Part shown: one piece after another, positions 1-6,727 of the stretch
How positions within the stretch are numbered: position 1 is the first letter of the stretch
Layout of the letters: each line of letters starts with the position of its first letter
Assembly (NCBI GenBank): GCA_043820045.1
Contig: JBDREF010000294.1
Span: forward strand, 1 to 9,685
Reading direction: 5' to 3'
DNA length: 9,685 bases
Origin: JBDREF01 sp043820045
GTDB taxonomy: Bacteria; Planctomycetota; Phycisphaerae; Sedimentisphaerales; Anaerobacaceae
Notes under the pieces: generated by a model
What the model was told of the DNA's origin: nothing
Databases searched by the model: none
Seen by the model: the letters and a program-made list of their open reading frames with translations, nothing else
Program-made: the position numbers and the translations under genes

Positions 1-1
1 G

Positions 2-586
2 ATACTGGTAAACTCGGGAAAATTCGAGGTCAAAGTGTGCGAAGATCCGCTCATCCTCGAATCGGAGACCGCACTGAAGGCATACGACGTGATTGTCTTT
101 ACGATCTACAGCCGAAGCATTGCCATTCCTTCCGGGCAGGCCCAGGAGAATCTCCTGAACTATGTCAAGGGTGGAAAGGGTTTCTTCGTCCAGCACCTTG
201 CCAGCGCTTCGTTCGCCAAGTGGGAGGAATTCGGCAAGCTGTGCGGCCGTAAATGGGTGATGGGCACATCCGGTCACGGCCCGCGAAGCGTCTTCAAAGT
301 CGACATTGCCAACAAGGAGCATCCCATCACCGCCGGTCTGAGCACCTTCGAGACCGACGATGAACTATACGCCAAATTGCAGGGCACCGGCGAGATCAAT
401 GTATTAGTCTCGGCGGACTCCGACTGGAGCAAGAATACCGAGCCTCTGGTTTTCACCCTGAACTACGGCAAGGGTCGCACGGTTCACAACGCCTTCGGCC
501 ACGACCGCAAGGCTTTGATGACTCCCAACGTGCAGAAGCTCATTGCCCGCGGCGTCGAGTGGGCGGCCACAGGAAAGGTCGAGTAA
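2..586 (+). CDS. ThuA-like domain protein, 5' end missing
   Basis: The reading frame is open from the first bases of the window (194 visible codons) to TAA at 584-586. The start lies outside, so the GTG at 35 should not be taken as the start. The visible part resembles the C-terminal three quarters of a ThuA (trehalose-utilisation-like) domain, which has a class I glutamine-amidotransferase-like fold. Typical traits are a 'YDVIVFTIYSR' strand, a 'GGKGFFVQH' turn, the segment with HPIT followed by DELY, and the late 'YGKGR...FGHD' motif. Members are common in Planctomycetes and Verrucomicrobia next to Gfo/Idh/MocA oxidoreductases, and are thought to act on sugars or derivatives; the reaction is generally unproven. 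A convergent oxidoreductase of that family lies 22 bp downstream. The family call is confident, the substrate unknown. Confidence 0.85.
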   Translation: MLVNSGKFEVKVCEDPLILESETALKAYDVIVFTIYSRSIAIPSGQAQENLLNYVKGGKGFFVQHLASASFAKWEEFGKLCGRKWVMGTSGHGPRSVFKVDIANKEHPITAGLSTFETDDELYAKLQGTGEINVLVSADSDWSKNTEPLVFTLNYGKGRTVHNAFGHDRKALMTPNVQKLIARGVEWAATGKVE

Positions 587-608
587 AAGCTCACCGCCGT
601 ATTTGTCG

Positions 609-2105
609 TCAACCGATTTGCGTTACTGCGGTAGGCAGGGACAGTTCCCAGCCCTTGCGGTACTTACGCCGGATGAGTTCGTCGGCTTCAGGGGCGTTCG
701 TTGCCTTCAGGGCCTGCGCGTCCCATTCGATTTTCTTGTCGAAACGCACAGCCAGGTTGCCCAACAGCACCATCTCAGTAAGTGCGGCGGAGTAGTCGAA
801 GCTGGACAGCGCTTTGGGGCCGCCCTTGCAGGCCTCAAGCCACTCAACGTCTTCGTTGGGGACACGGCGAATCGTCTTCGGTACGTTGGCGAACTGCTCA
901 GCACGGCGGCCGGGCGTGACGATCCAGTCTTCGGCGCTTCGCCTGAACAGCATTATTCCATCGTCGCCGACGAGAATCACGTCCCAGTTTCTCGGATCAT
1001 CGATGCCTGGTGCGGCTTTCTTTTTCTTCCTTGTGGCCCCGGTCTCCTTCGCTTGTGCGCCGGCGCCGGCCTTCATAGCTTCGGCGGTTGCCTTTTCGAG
1101 CAGGTCATACGGGGCGTTCTGTTTGCCATCCTTCGAGCCGTCGTACCAGACGTATTTAACGGCTGGTTGTTCGACCGTCGCTTTAGGACCGACGGCGCTG
1201 CTGAGTGTGCCGCCCCCGGCCGAGTTGCGAGTAGCGAACCGATACGTAATTGTTGACCAGTCAGGACCGGTTTCGGCGGTCCGTCCTCCTGATTCGGCCT
1301 CGACGCTCAACGGCGAGCCGAGATCGAGCGCCCAGTATGCCATATCCATAATGTGGCAGGCCATATCACCGAGTGCGCCCGTCCCGAAATCCCACCAGCC
1401 TCGCCATTTGAACGGCACGTAACAGGCATTGTATTCGCGGGCCGGAGCCGGTCCGAGCCACACATCCCAGTCGAGATCGGCCGGCTTGGGCTCACCGGCG
1501 AGGCGTATTCGCTCGTCGAGGGCCTTTTGCCCCTGCGGCCAGATCGGGCGGTTGGTCCATGCGTGCACCTCGCGCACCGGACCAATGACGCCGGCACGCA
1601 CAAGCTCTACGCCACGGCGGATCGGCTCTCCGGCGTGCGCCTGGTTGCCCATCTGTGTCTGAACCTTATAATAATCGGCCGCCTGCCTCATCACGCGCGC
1701 TTCGTATAGAGAGTGCGTCAGCGGTTTCTGGCAGTACACGTGTTTTCCCATGGACATGGCCATCAGGGAAGCGGGCGCATGAGTATGGTCGGGAGTGCTT
1801 ACCGTCACTGCGTCGATGCCTTTTTCCTTTTCGAGCATGATTCGAAAATCCTGATAGCGTTTCGCATCCGGCAAACTCTTGAAAGTTTCCTTGGCTCTTG
1901 TACCATCGACGTCGCAAAGCGCAATGAATGTGCCGCCCGCTTTCGTCAGGTCCCTCACCTCACCGGCGCCTTTGCCGCCTACGCCAATCCCGGCGAGGTA
2001 GAAGCGGTCATTGGCTCCCCAGACTCGCCCGGGAATATACGTGAACGCGAACGAGGATGCGGTTACGGCCAGGAAATTACGACGACTGATTAGCTCATTA
2101 GACAT
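609..2105 (-). CDS. Tat-exported Gfo/Idh/MocA family oxidoreductase
   Basis: A 498-residue NAD(P)-dependent dehydrogenase of the Gfo/Idh/MocA family, probably acting on a sugar or inositol-like substrate outside the cytoplasm. Residues 7-14 (SRRNFLAV) are a twin-arginine motif followed by a short hydrophobic stretch, so export by Tat is expected. The Rossmann glycine motif GIGVGGKGAGE is at 39-49. CQKPLT at 125-130 replaces the usual E-K-P and keeps the catalytic-type lysine. DMACHIMDMAYWALDLGSP (247-265) is the characteristic C-terminal domain helix. ATG at 2103-2105 is preceded by AAGGGTG as a modest ribosome binding site. Residues about 336-368 form an Ala/Lys-rich, low-complexity insertion ending in a run of four lysines. 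The gene converges on the ThuA-like gene, with no clear hairpin terminator between them. The family is certain; the substrate is not. Confidence 0.93.
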   Translation of the reverse strand: MSNELISRRNFLAVTASSFAFTYIPGRVWGANDRFYLAGIGVGGKGAGEVRDLTKAGGTFIALCDVDGTRAKETFKSLPDAKRYQDFRIMLEKEKGIDAVTVSTPDHTHAPASLMAMSMGKHVYCQKPLTHSLYEARVMRQAADYYKVQTQMGNQAHAGEPIRRGVELVRAGVIGPVREVHAWTNRPIWPQGQKALDERIRLAGEPKPADLDWDVWLGPAPAREYNACYVPFKWRGWWDFGTGALGDMACHIMDMAYWALDLGSPLSVEAESGGRTAETGPDWSTITYRFATRNSAGGGTLSSAVGPKATVEQPAVKYVWYDGSKDGKQNAPYDLLEKATAEAMKAGAGAQAKETGATRKKKKAAPGIDDPRNWDVILVGDDGIMLFRRSAEDWIVTPGRRAEQFANVPKTIRRVPNEDVEWLEACKGGPKALSSFDYSAALTEMVLLGNLAVRFDKKIEWDAQALKATNAPEADELIRRKYRKGWELSLPTAVTQIG

Positions 2106-2183
2106 CTTTCACCCTTTCTGTTGATCTGAGAATATCTAAGCACGGACTATGAAAAAGAATCCACATTGTGAACCGCCGAAAAT

Positions 2184-2198
2184 GCTGCCTCTGGCAGC
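2184..2198 (-). repeat. small perfect hairpin in the leader of the oxidoreductase gene
   Basis: GCTGCC and GGCAGC form a perfect 6-bp stem with a 3-base loop. It lies within the predicted 5' leader on the minus strand. No U-run follows, so it is not a standard intrinsic terminator. A structural or mRNA-stability role is possible, or it may be chance. Confidence 0.3.
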
Positions 2199-2240
2199 GA
2201 CGAATTAATCACCACCGTCTCACACGAAGCTTCCGGGCGG

Positions 2241-2270
2241 ATTGTACCACAGTAAATAAGAGCGGGTCAA
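2241..2270 (-). promoter_or_regulatory. sigma70-like promoter for the Gfo/Idh/MocA gene
   Basis: Read on the minus strand, TTGACC (2265-2270) is followed after 18 bases by TACAAT (2241-2246), with TGG just before the -10 as in extended -10 promoters. Transcription would start near 2234 and give a leader of about 130 nt before the ATG at 2105. That leader contains a small hairpin at 2184-2198. Identified by consensus match only. Confidence 0.55.
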
Positions 2271-2369
2271 CACTATCGTAAGAGCACTCTTCGAAGTTGC
2301 CTGGCAATTGTCTATGAAACCCGTTTTATCCGCTCGCAATAACGTATCTTATCGGCCGCGGGACCAAAG

Positions 2370-2386
2370 TCCTGCTTTGAGCAGGA
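2370..2386. repeat. inverted repeat just upstream of the lipoprotein-operon promoter
   Basis: TCCTGC and GCAGGA form a 6-bp perfect inverted repeat around the 5-base spacer TTTGA. It ends 6 bases before the predicted -35 box at 2393, a position suited to an operator site. It could also be a weak hairpin ending transcripts from upstream. No regulator gene lies nearby to support either reading. Confidence 0.3.
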
Positions 2387-2392
2387 ATTCTC

Positions 2393-2421
2393 TTGACTCC
2401 CGGGGGCCAATATGATACACT
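2393..2421 (+). promoter_or_regulatory. sigma70-like promoter for the three-lipoprotein operon
   Basis: TTGACT (2393-2398) and TACACT (2416-2421) are separated by 17 bases, with TG one base before the -10 as in an extended -10 promoter. The more obvious TATGAT at 2411 is only 12 bases from the -35 box and is less likely. Transcription near 2428 would leave a leader of about 285 nt before the ATG at 2714, unusually long and containing a G-rich tract. Confidence 0.5.
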
Positions 2422-2441
2422 AAATACAATAAATCGCAGTT

Positions 2442-2466
2442 GGGGCGGTTGAAGGGGGATGGGGGG
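2442..2466 (+). other. G-rich tract in the operon leader
   Basis: Runs of 4, 2, 5 and 6 guanines occur within 25 bases, close to the predicted transcript start. On RNA this could form a two-layer G-quadruplex or block an upstream start codon (the ATG at 2459 lies inside it). This is seen as base composition only; the folding is inferred. Confidence 0.3.
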
Positions 2467-2713
2467 ATTCCAGTGTCATCCTTATCCAATTGATAAATCA
2501 GTTGCCTTGCAGGCACGTTCGGCGTCAGCTACTAAACTTGCTCGGCGACCATCAAATTCGGGGGCTGTAAAATCATCAAGAGAAGCTAACGTAATGGTTC
2601 TTATCATTACTGCTGGTATTCTTGTCACGGTACCGGCTGTATCGACCTCAGATTAAAAGGGTCGATCAAGTAAAGATTTGTGACGACAAAATACAAGGGG
2701 AAGGTGGTTGACA

Positions 2714-3610
2714 ATGACAAAGCTCAGTTTCAAACCGATTCTCAAGGTAGTTCTGCTTTCGGCAGTATCCGTATCTTTTTTAGGCTGTTCGGGATCCCTC
2801 GATCAACAAACGCAGACTGTGAGGGTCTCTCCCGTTTCCGACGAATACAGATTAACCGAAAGACTGCAAGGCAAAACGTATATTCTTCTGGCGGAAACAA
2901 GCACGGGACAAGAGCAGCACAGATATGCGGTATCCGACTCCCTGGCCCGGGTACTGAAAGAAAACGACGAGAGCTCGAAAGACGAAAAAGCCAAACACGG
3001 CATTGTCAACTTGAGCTTCTTAGGATTCAACGGCATATCGAAGATAGAAGACGTACCCAACGAGGGACTCGAGGTCTTTTCGTTTACGGATCTCACGAAT
3101 AAATTGAATGAAAAAGACCAGTGCCAGAGACACGCTGAAATGAAAGAGTTCTACCAGGAGAACGGCATGTTCAGAAAATCAGACCTTGATTTCCTGACAA
3201 AGGAAATCGGGGCCGATTATATCGTCCTGCCCTGTCTTTTGGAAGTTCAGCGATGGAGCAAAGGAAGGTTATCGGTGGGCGGCGTAAGATTCCTTCAGAC
3301 TCACGTGGTCAGCGGAATGTTGGGTTTGGAGATCTGGAATACAAGGACGGGGCGTAAAGTCTTCAGTGCGACCTCTGACGTGACTATTGCGAGCGAGAGA
3401 ATCAAAGAAGCGCCGATGTCTATGGAAGAGGCTTTTGACATAGCCTGGTTTGGAATCGTGAAAGAACTACCGGGCTATTCTCCTGCTGCGAGCCCGGTTC
3501 CTGTCGACAACGAACAGCCCGACCGGATAAGCCCTGACAAACACGCAGACTCACCTATCTTGACCGATGACGGAGAGCAAGAAATTGCGATGCTTGAATT
3601 ATCTTCATAG
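2714..3610 (+). CDS. lipoprotein of unknown function, possible CsgG/GNA1162-like domain
   Basis: A 298-residue protein with a lipoprotein signal peptide: a Lys-containing n-region, a hydrophobic stretch at 10-22 and lipobox F-L-G-C with Cys25 as the lipidated residue. ATG at 2714 is chosen over the in-frame TTG at 2708 because GGTGG at 2703-2707 then sits 6 bases upstream. The middle part (about 55-250) alternates strands and helices. It includes 'IGADYIVLP' (166-173) and 'LEIWNTRTGRKVFSA' (205-219), a layout reminiscent of CsgG/LpoB or GNA1162-like lipoproteins; this is a weak fold-level resemblance, not an identification. The last 45 residues are Pro/Asp-rich and probably disordered. It is the first of three co-directional lipoprotein genes, with a 55-bp gap to the next. 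It probably acts at the inner face of the outer membrane. Confidence 0.8.
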   Translation: MTKLSFKPILKVVLLSAVSVSFLGCSGSLDQQTQTVRVSPVSDEYRLTERLQGKTYILLAETSTGQEQHRYAVSDSLARVLKENDESSKDEKAKHGIVNLSFLGFNGISKIEDVPNEGLEVFSFTDLTNKLNEKDQCQRHAEMKEFYQENGMFRKSDLDFLTKEIGADYIVLPCLLEVQRWSKGRLSVGGVRFLQTHVVSGMLGLEIWNTRTGRKVFSATSDVTIASERIKEAPMSMEEAFDIAWFGIVKELPGYSPAASPVPVDNEQPDRISPDKHADSPILTDDGEQEIAMLELSS

Positions 3611-3655
3611 GAATTGGGGCCGATAGTGACTCGAAAGAGCCGCCACGAGAAGTCT

Positions 3656-3660
3656 GGAGG
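3656..3660 (+). promoter_or_regulatory. Shine-Dalgarno site of the hydrolase lipoprotein gene
   Basis: GGAGG, 5 bases before ATG 3666. It fixes the start of the signal peptide of the hydrolase lipoprotein. Confidence 0.75.
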
Positions 3661-3665
3661 ATAGG

Positions 3666-4631
3666 ATGAGTCTCAGGGAGTTGTTCAAATCAACCCTGGT
3701 TTTGAGCGTTGTGCTTTTCTGTTCCTGCGCACATTACAAGTGCGATCCAGCCTACACCGGCCCCAGGGACAGAAGCGCCGAGATGCTCGAATACTACGGC
3801 TATCCCAAGCAGACGATCGAGGCCAAAGTCGAGAGGATTCATGATAAGAAACGTTACGTCGTGGAGCGAGTCGAGTTTCCTTCGACACTCAACGTCTTCG
3901 GAAAAGAGAACATCAAGGTTGACTGCTACATTCAGAAAAAAGAGGGGAGATTCCCGACTGTGCTTGTTTTGCCGATAGACACCGGGGTGGACTTACTGGC
4001 CAAAAGTTTTGCCAGGCATTTTGCATCAAACGGCCTTAATTGTGCCGTACTGCATAACCGGGATATTGACCTGGAAGAGATCGACAGTGCAGAGGCGGTG
4101 GAAAACCACCTCAGGCAGACGGTTTTGGACAGCAGGCAGGTCCTTGACTATCTGGAGCAAAGAGAAAAAGTCGATGCGAGCAGGCTCGGATGCTTAGGAA
4201 TGAGCATCGGCGGCGTCAGAGCAATGACTGTCGCGGGAGCGGACGAAAGAATAAAGTGCAGTGTAATAGGCCTTGCCGGCGGCAGCATGGCCGATATCGC
4301 CCTTACATCCAAATTAAAAAACGTCAGAGAATACATGAATGGACTGACTGAACTGGGCATCAGCCCTGAGGCCTTACGTATCGAACTGGAGGACAAGGTA
4401 AGAACCGATCCGGTAAAAATGGCGGAGTATGCAGATGCCAGAGACGTCCTGATGTATATTGCGATGTTCGACAGGGTCATTCCAAGAAAGTGCGGCGATA
4501 GACTCCGGGAGGCAGCGGGAAAGCCGGAGGCGGTTTATGTGTTCTCGGGCCACTTCACTTCATTGCTGTATTGGCCGTATGCAGAAAGAAACTCCTTGGC
4601 CTTTTTCAAACGAAAATTTCACGTCAGATAG
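3666..4631 (+). CDS. alpha/beta-hydrolase fold lipoprotein
   Basis: A 321-residue protein with an N-terminal signal peptide and lipobox-like L-F-C-S-C, Cys21 being the likely lipidated residue. The rest fits an alpha/beta hydrolase of the dienelactone-hydrolase or prolyl-oligopeptidase-like kind. The strand 'FPTVLVLPIDTG' is at 96-107. The nucleophile elbow G-M-S-I-G is at 178-182 with Ser180. Asp269 lies in 'MFDRVIP' and His296 in 'FSGHFTSL', giving a plausible catalytic triad in the expected order and spacing. It may cleave an ester or related bond of an envelope or imported compound; the substrate cannot be read from the sequence. The start is firm: GGAGG at 3656-3660 lies 5 bases before the ATG. 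It is the middle gene of the three-lipoprotein set, with only 18 bp to the next ATG at 4650, so co-expression is very likely. Confidence 0.85.
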   Translation: MSLRELFKSTLVLSVVLFCSCAHYKCDPAYTGPRDRSAEMLEYYGYPKQTIEAKVERIHDKKRYVVERVEFPSTLNVFGKENIKVDCYIQKKEGRFPTVLVLPIDTGVDLLAKSFARHFASNGLNCAVLHNRDIDLEEIDSAEAVENHLRQTVLDSRQVLDYLEQREKVDASRLGCLGMSIGGVRAMTVAGADERIKCSVIGLAGGSMADIALTSKLKNVREYMNGLTELGISPEALRIELEDKVRTDPVKMAEYADARDVLMYIAMFDRVIPRKCGDRLREAAGKPEAVYVFSGHFTSLLYWPYAERNSLAFFKRKFHVR

Positions 4632-4649
4632 TCTTACCTCGGGTTGGAG

Positions 4650-5105
4650 ATGCGAAATTTGATATTACTTTCTGTTTTGTTGTTGAGCGGCTGCAAAGCC
4701 GGCACGGTGGGAGGTCTGAGCCTGACTCTGGGTTCCTACGAACGCGGCCTGTGGTTCGATCACGACAGAAGAGAATACCAGCCCCGGGGATTCGGCCTGA
4801 AGTTCGATATTGTGGCGGGGCACATGATTCGACCGGTGCCGAAGTTCTGGGAGGCTTCGAATAACCCATGGAAAGGAGCCGAGCCCTGGTTCGTCATCAG
4901 GAGCCCCATGATAGGGCCGTTCATATCGGTCGCCGCCGGCGACCTCGGCGCATACTTCGGCTTCAAGACTTTCAGGGTCGAGGACTTGCACCGCTCCCCC
5001 GGCAGATACGGCAAGTGGATGCACGAGAACGAATTTCCCGAGCCCAACGGCGTCAATGTCTTTGTCCAGCCGAGCGCATCCATAAGAAGAACGCGGTGGA
5101 AATGA
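4650..5105 (+). CDS. small lipoprotein, unknown function
   Basis: A 151-residue protein that I do not recognise. From the ATG at 4650 it begins with a short signal peptide ending in a textbook lipobox L-S-G-C, Cys15 being the lipidated residue. A TTG start at 4644 would add only two residues. The ribosome binding site is weak (GGG at 4641-4643), so translation may depend on the hydrolase gene ending 18 bp upstream. The mature part is rich in aromatics, glycine and proline. Segments such as 'GLSLTLGSYERGLWFDHDRR' (22-41) and 'GPFISVAAGDLGAYFGFKTF' (89-108) suggest beta structure. No catalytic motif is visible. It ends in a basic tail and converges on the ATPase gene across a 45-bp gap without an evident terminator. 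It probably works with the two preceding lipoproteins. Confidence 0.78.
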   Translation: MRNLILLSVLLLSGCKAGTVGGLSLTLGSYERGLWFDHDRREYQPRGFGLKFDIVAGHMIRPVPKFWEASNNPWKGAEPWFVIRSPMIGPFISVAAGDLGAYFGFKTFRVEDLHRSPGRYGKWMHENEFPEPNGVNVFVQPSASIRRTRWK

Positions 5106-5150
5106 TAGGTGAATGCTTCGAGAGCGACGCTTCGTTGGCGGAATCGAATA

Positions 5151-5894
5151 TCAATGATCTTCCCGCTGGCTTCCCGGACCGCTGTTCTCAGATGCAAGTC
5201 GCTTTTCACACCGCATAAAGCGAGCGACAAATTTACTGTTGGGCTTGCGTAACAATTCATCCATGGTACCGGCCTGTTGCAGAACCCCCTGGTGCAGTAT
5301 GGCGGCCCGGTCCGCAACTGAAAACGCTTCTTCCAGATTGTGGCTCACATGGATGGTCGTCAGGCCGAGCTTGCGCTGAATGGCCCTCAATTGTGCACAG
5401 ACCTCCTGCCGTGTCACTTCGTCCAGGGCGCAGACCGGCTCGTCTAAGAGCAGAATCTTGGGTTGCATGACCAGTGCGCGGGCCAGGGCTACACGTTGTT
5501 TCTCGCCACCGCTCAGCCCGTCGATGCTGCGCGGCAGCAAATGGCTGATACCGAGCAGGTCTGCGGTTTCGGTTACTTTTGACTCTGCCCGGCCGCGAAC
5601 GCGCAGGCCGAAGGCGATGTTTCGCTTGACGGAAAGGTGCGGAAAGAGTGCGTAATCCTGCGGTACGTACCCGATGCCGCGGGCGCGGGGTTCGAGAGCC
5701 GTCACGTCGCGGCCATCGATGAATATCTTGCCAGAGTCGAGCCTCTTGAGGCCGCAAAGGCACTCGAGAAAAATGGTCTTGCCCGATCCCGGCGGTCCTA
5801 ACAGGATGAAATACTCTCCCTCTGCAACGCCGATACTCAAACGCTGCAACTGAAATGTGCCTACGCTAAGAGATATTTCTTCAGTCCGAATCAT
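5151..5894 (-). CDS. ABC transporter ATPase, ModC/CysA-like, without MOP domain
   Basis: A 247-residue ABC ATPase that powers import through the neighbouring permease on the cytoplasmic face. All core motifs are present: Walker A GPPGSGKT (33-40), Q-loop Gln79, signature LSGGE (127-131), Walker B ILLLDEP (147-153), a D-loop with CALD instead of the common SALD (155-158), and switch His185. It is most like the molybdate/sulfate/tungstate group. Classical ModC has about 350 residues with a C-terminal MOP/TOBE oxyanion-binding domain; here only about 20 residues follow the core, so that domain is absent. ATG 5894 overlaps the permease stop by 4 bases (ATGA), implying coupled translation. A GGTGGTGAG stretch precedes it. 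The frame is open further upstream, but that part overlaps the permease gene and is not coding. Confidence 0.93.
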   Translation of the reverse strand: MIRTEEISLSVGTFQLQRLSIGVAEGEYFILLGPPGSGKTIFLECLCGLKRLDSGKIFIDGRDVTALEPRARGIGYVPQDYALFPHLSVKRNIAFGLRVRGRAESKVTETADLLGISHLLPRSIDGLSGGEKQRVALARALVMQPKILLLDEPVCALDEVTRQEVCAQLRAIQRKLGLTTIHVSHNLEEAFSVADRAAILHQGVLQQAGTMDELLRKPNSKFVARFMRCEKRLASENSGPGSQREDH

Positions 5895-6718
5895 AATCTC
5901 ACCACCGCCGAGCCGCCGGCAAGGCGGATGCCGGTTACTGCAATCAAAGCCACAAGGATAAGCAGCAGCGCAATTGCCAGCGCTACTTCGAGATTGCCGA
6001 CCGATTGTTCGAGGAATATCGTAGTGCTCAGGACTTCGGTCCGGCCGCGGAAAGAACCGACGAAAATCATCAACGGCCCGAAAAGTCCGAACGCGCGAGC
6101 CCAGGTCAAAATGCCGCCAGCGATAATGCCGTTGCGGGCCAGCGGAAGGCAGACCCGGCGAAAACTGCCCCACTGCGTGCAGCCTAAGGTCAGCGCAACG
6201 TTCTCGTAACGCTTGTCAACGTCGTCGAAGGCCGTCTTGGCTGAGCGGATGGCGAAGCTTGCGGCGGCGACAAACTGGCACAACACTATACCTTTGGGCT
6301 GGAAAACGAACTCCAGACCCAGGTCCTGCTGTATCCATCGGCCGGCGGCGGTCTGCGAGAAAAACACCAGCAGTGTAAGACCCGCAACCAGTGGAGGAAA
6401 CACTATGGGTAAATCCACAATGGCATCGACAAAGAAACGGCCGGGAAAACGGAAGCGGCTCAGCGCGTAACCCATCGGCACGGCGAAGAGCACGGAAATA
6501 AACGTCGTCGTCAGGCTGGTCCAGATGCTCATCCAAAGCGCGTGCCGAATGAATTTGGAGGTCAAAACCGTTAGAACCGCTTTCTTATCGACATAAAAAA
6601 CATCTGTAACAATGAGCACCAGAACGAAGACGACGAAAACGGCCACAAAGAAAAATGCCACGGCAGAGAAGACGCGGTCGCGCCAACCCCTTACAGGAGT
6701 GTTCGTAGCTGTTTTCAT
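5891..6718 (-). CDS. ABC transporter permease, ModB/CysT-like
   Basis: A 275-residue integral membrane permease of the binding-protein-dependent type. About six hydrophobic segments can be seen, near 15-38, 58-82, 97-120, 143-160, 195-218 and 243-266. The cytoplasmic EAA loop that contacts the ATPase lies at about 171-200, with the conserved pattern YENVALTLG followed by LPLARNGI. 'WARAFGLFGPLMIF' (206-219) matches the region where ModB and CysT proteins have an A-R-x-x-G-x-F-G pattern. It would import the ligand carried by one or more of the three binding proteins encoded upstream. The gene starts 9 bp after the third binding-protein gene and overlaps the ATPase start by 4 bp. Molybdate, tungstate or sulfate are the likely ligands by family; the sequence does not decide. 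Confidence 0.92.
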   Translation of the reverse strand: MKTATNTPVRGWRDRVFSAVAFFFVAVFVVFVLVLIVTDVFYVDKKAVLTVLTSKFIRHALWMSIWTSLTTTFISVLFAVPMGYALSRFRFPGRFFVDAIVDLPIVFPPLVAGLTLLVFFSQTAAGRWIQQDLGLEFVFQPKGIVLCQFVAAASFAIRSAKTAFDDVDKRYENVALTLGCTQWGSFRRVCLPLARNGIIAGGILTWARAFGLFGPLMIFVGSFRGRTEVLSTTIFLEQSVGNLEVALAIALLLILVALIAVTGIRLAGGSAVVRL

Positions 6719-6727
6719 TGCTGCTGG

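Larger units (their letters stand above)
2106..2713. other. 600-bp divergent intergenic region
   Basis: This gap separates the leftward oxidoreductase gene from the rightward lipoprotein operon. It holds a predicted promoter on each strand, two short inverted repeats and a G-rich tract. Two open stretches were weighed as genes. One runs rightward from ATG 2459 to 2656 and has no properly spaced ribosome binding site. The other runs leftward from ATG 2607 to 2482 (41 codons), also without a ribosome binding site but with a more protein-like composition. Neither is supported; the leftward one could be a decayed gene remnant. No tRNA and no recognisable riboswitch was seen. Confidence 0.6.

Noticed and set aside
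543..1422. Long rightward open frames across the oxidoreductase gene
   Set aside because: They are antisense to a clear Gfo/Idh/MocA gene and low in protein-like motifs; open antisense frames are expected in GC-rich coding DNA.
2411..2416. TATGAT as the -10 box of the lipoprotein-operon promoter
   Set aside because: Only 12 bases separate it from TTGACT; TACACT at 2416-2421 gives 17-bp spacing with an extended -10.
2459..2656. Rightward 65-codon ORF in the intergenic region, ending in a hydrophobic stretch
   Set aside because: The ATG sits within a G-run with no properly spaced ribosome binding site, and the Ser/Arg/Val-rich composition looks like the shadow of the opposite strand. A small membrane peptide cannot be fully excluded.
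2680..3102. Rightward 140-codon ORF overlapping the first lipoprotein gene
   Set aside because: It is out of frame with a lipoprotein gene that has a signal peptide, a lipobox and a ribosome binding site, and its translation shows no domain.
5106..5150. Shared terminator between the convergent small lipoprotein and ATPase genes
   Set aside because: No stem-loop with a T-run was found on either strand in the 45-bp gap.
5895..6173. Upstream extension of the ATPase frame to 340 residues
   Set aside because: It overlaps the well-supported permease gene in another frame, and the ATPase fold begins at the ATG at 5894, which has a ribosome binding site and a 4-bp overlap.
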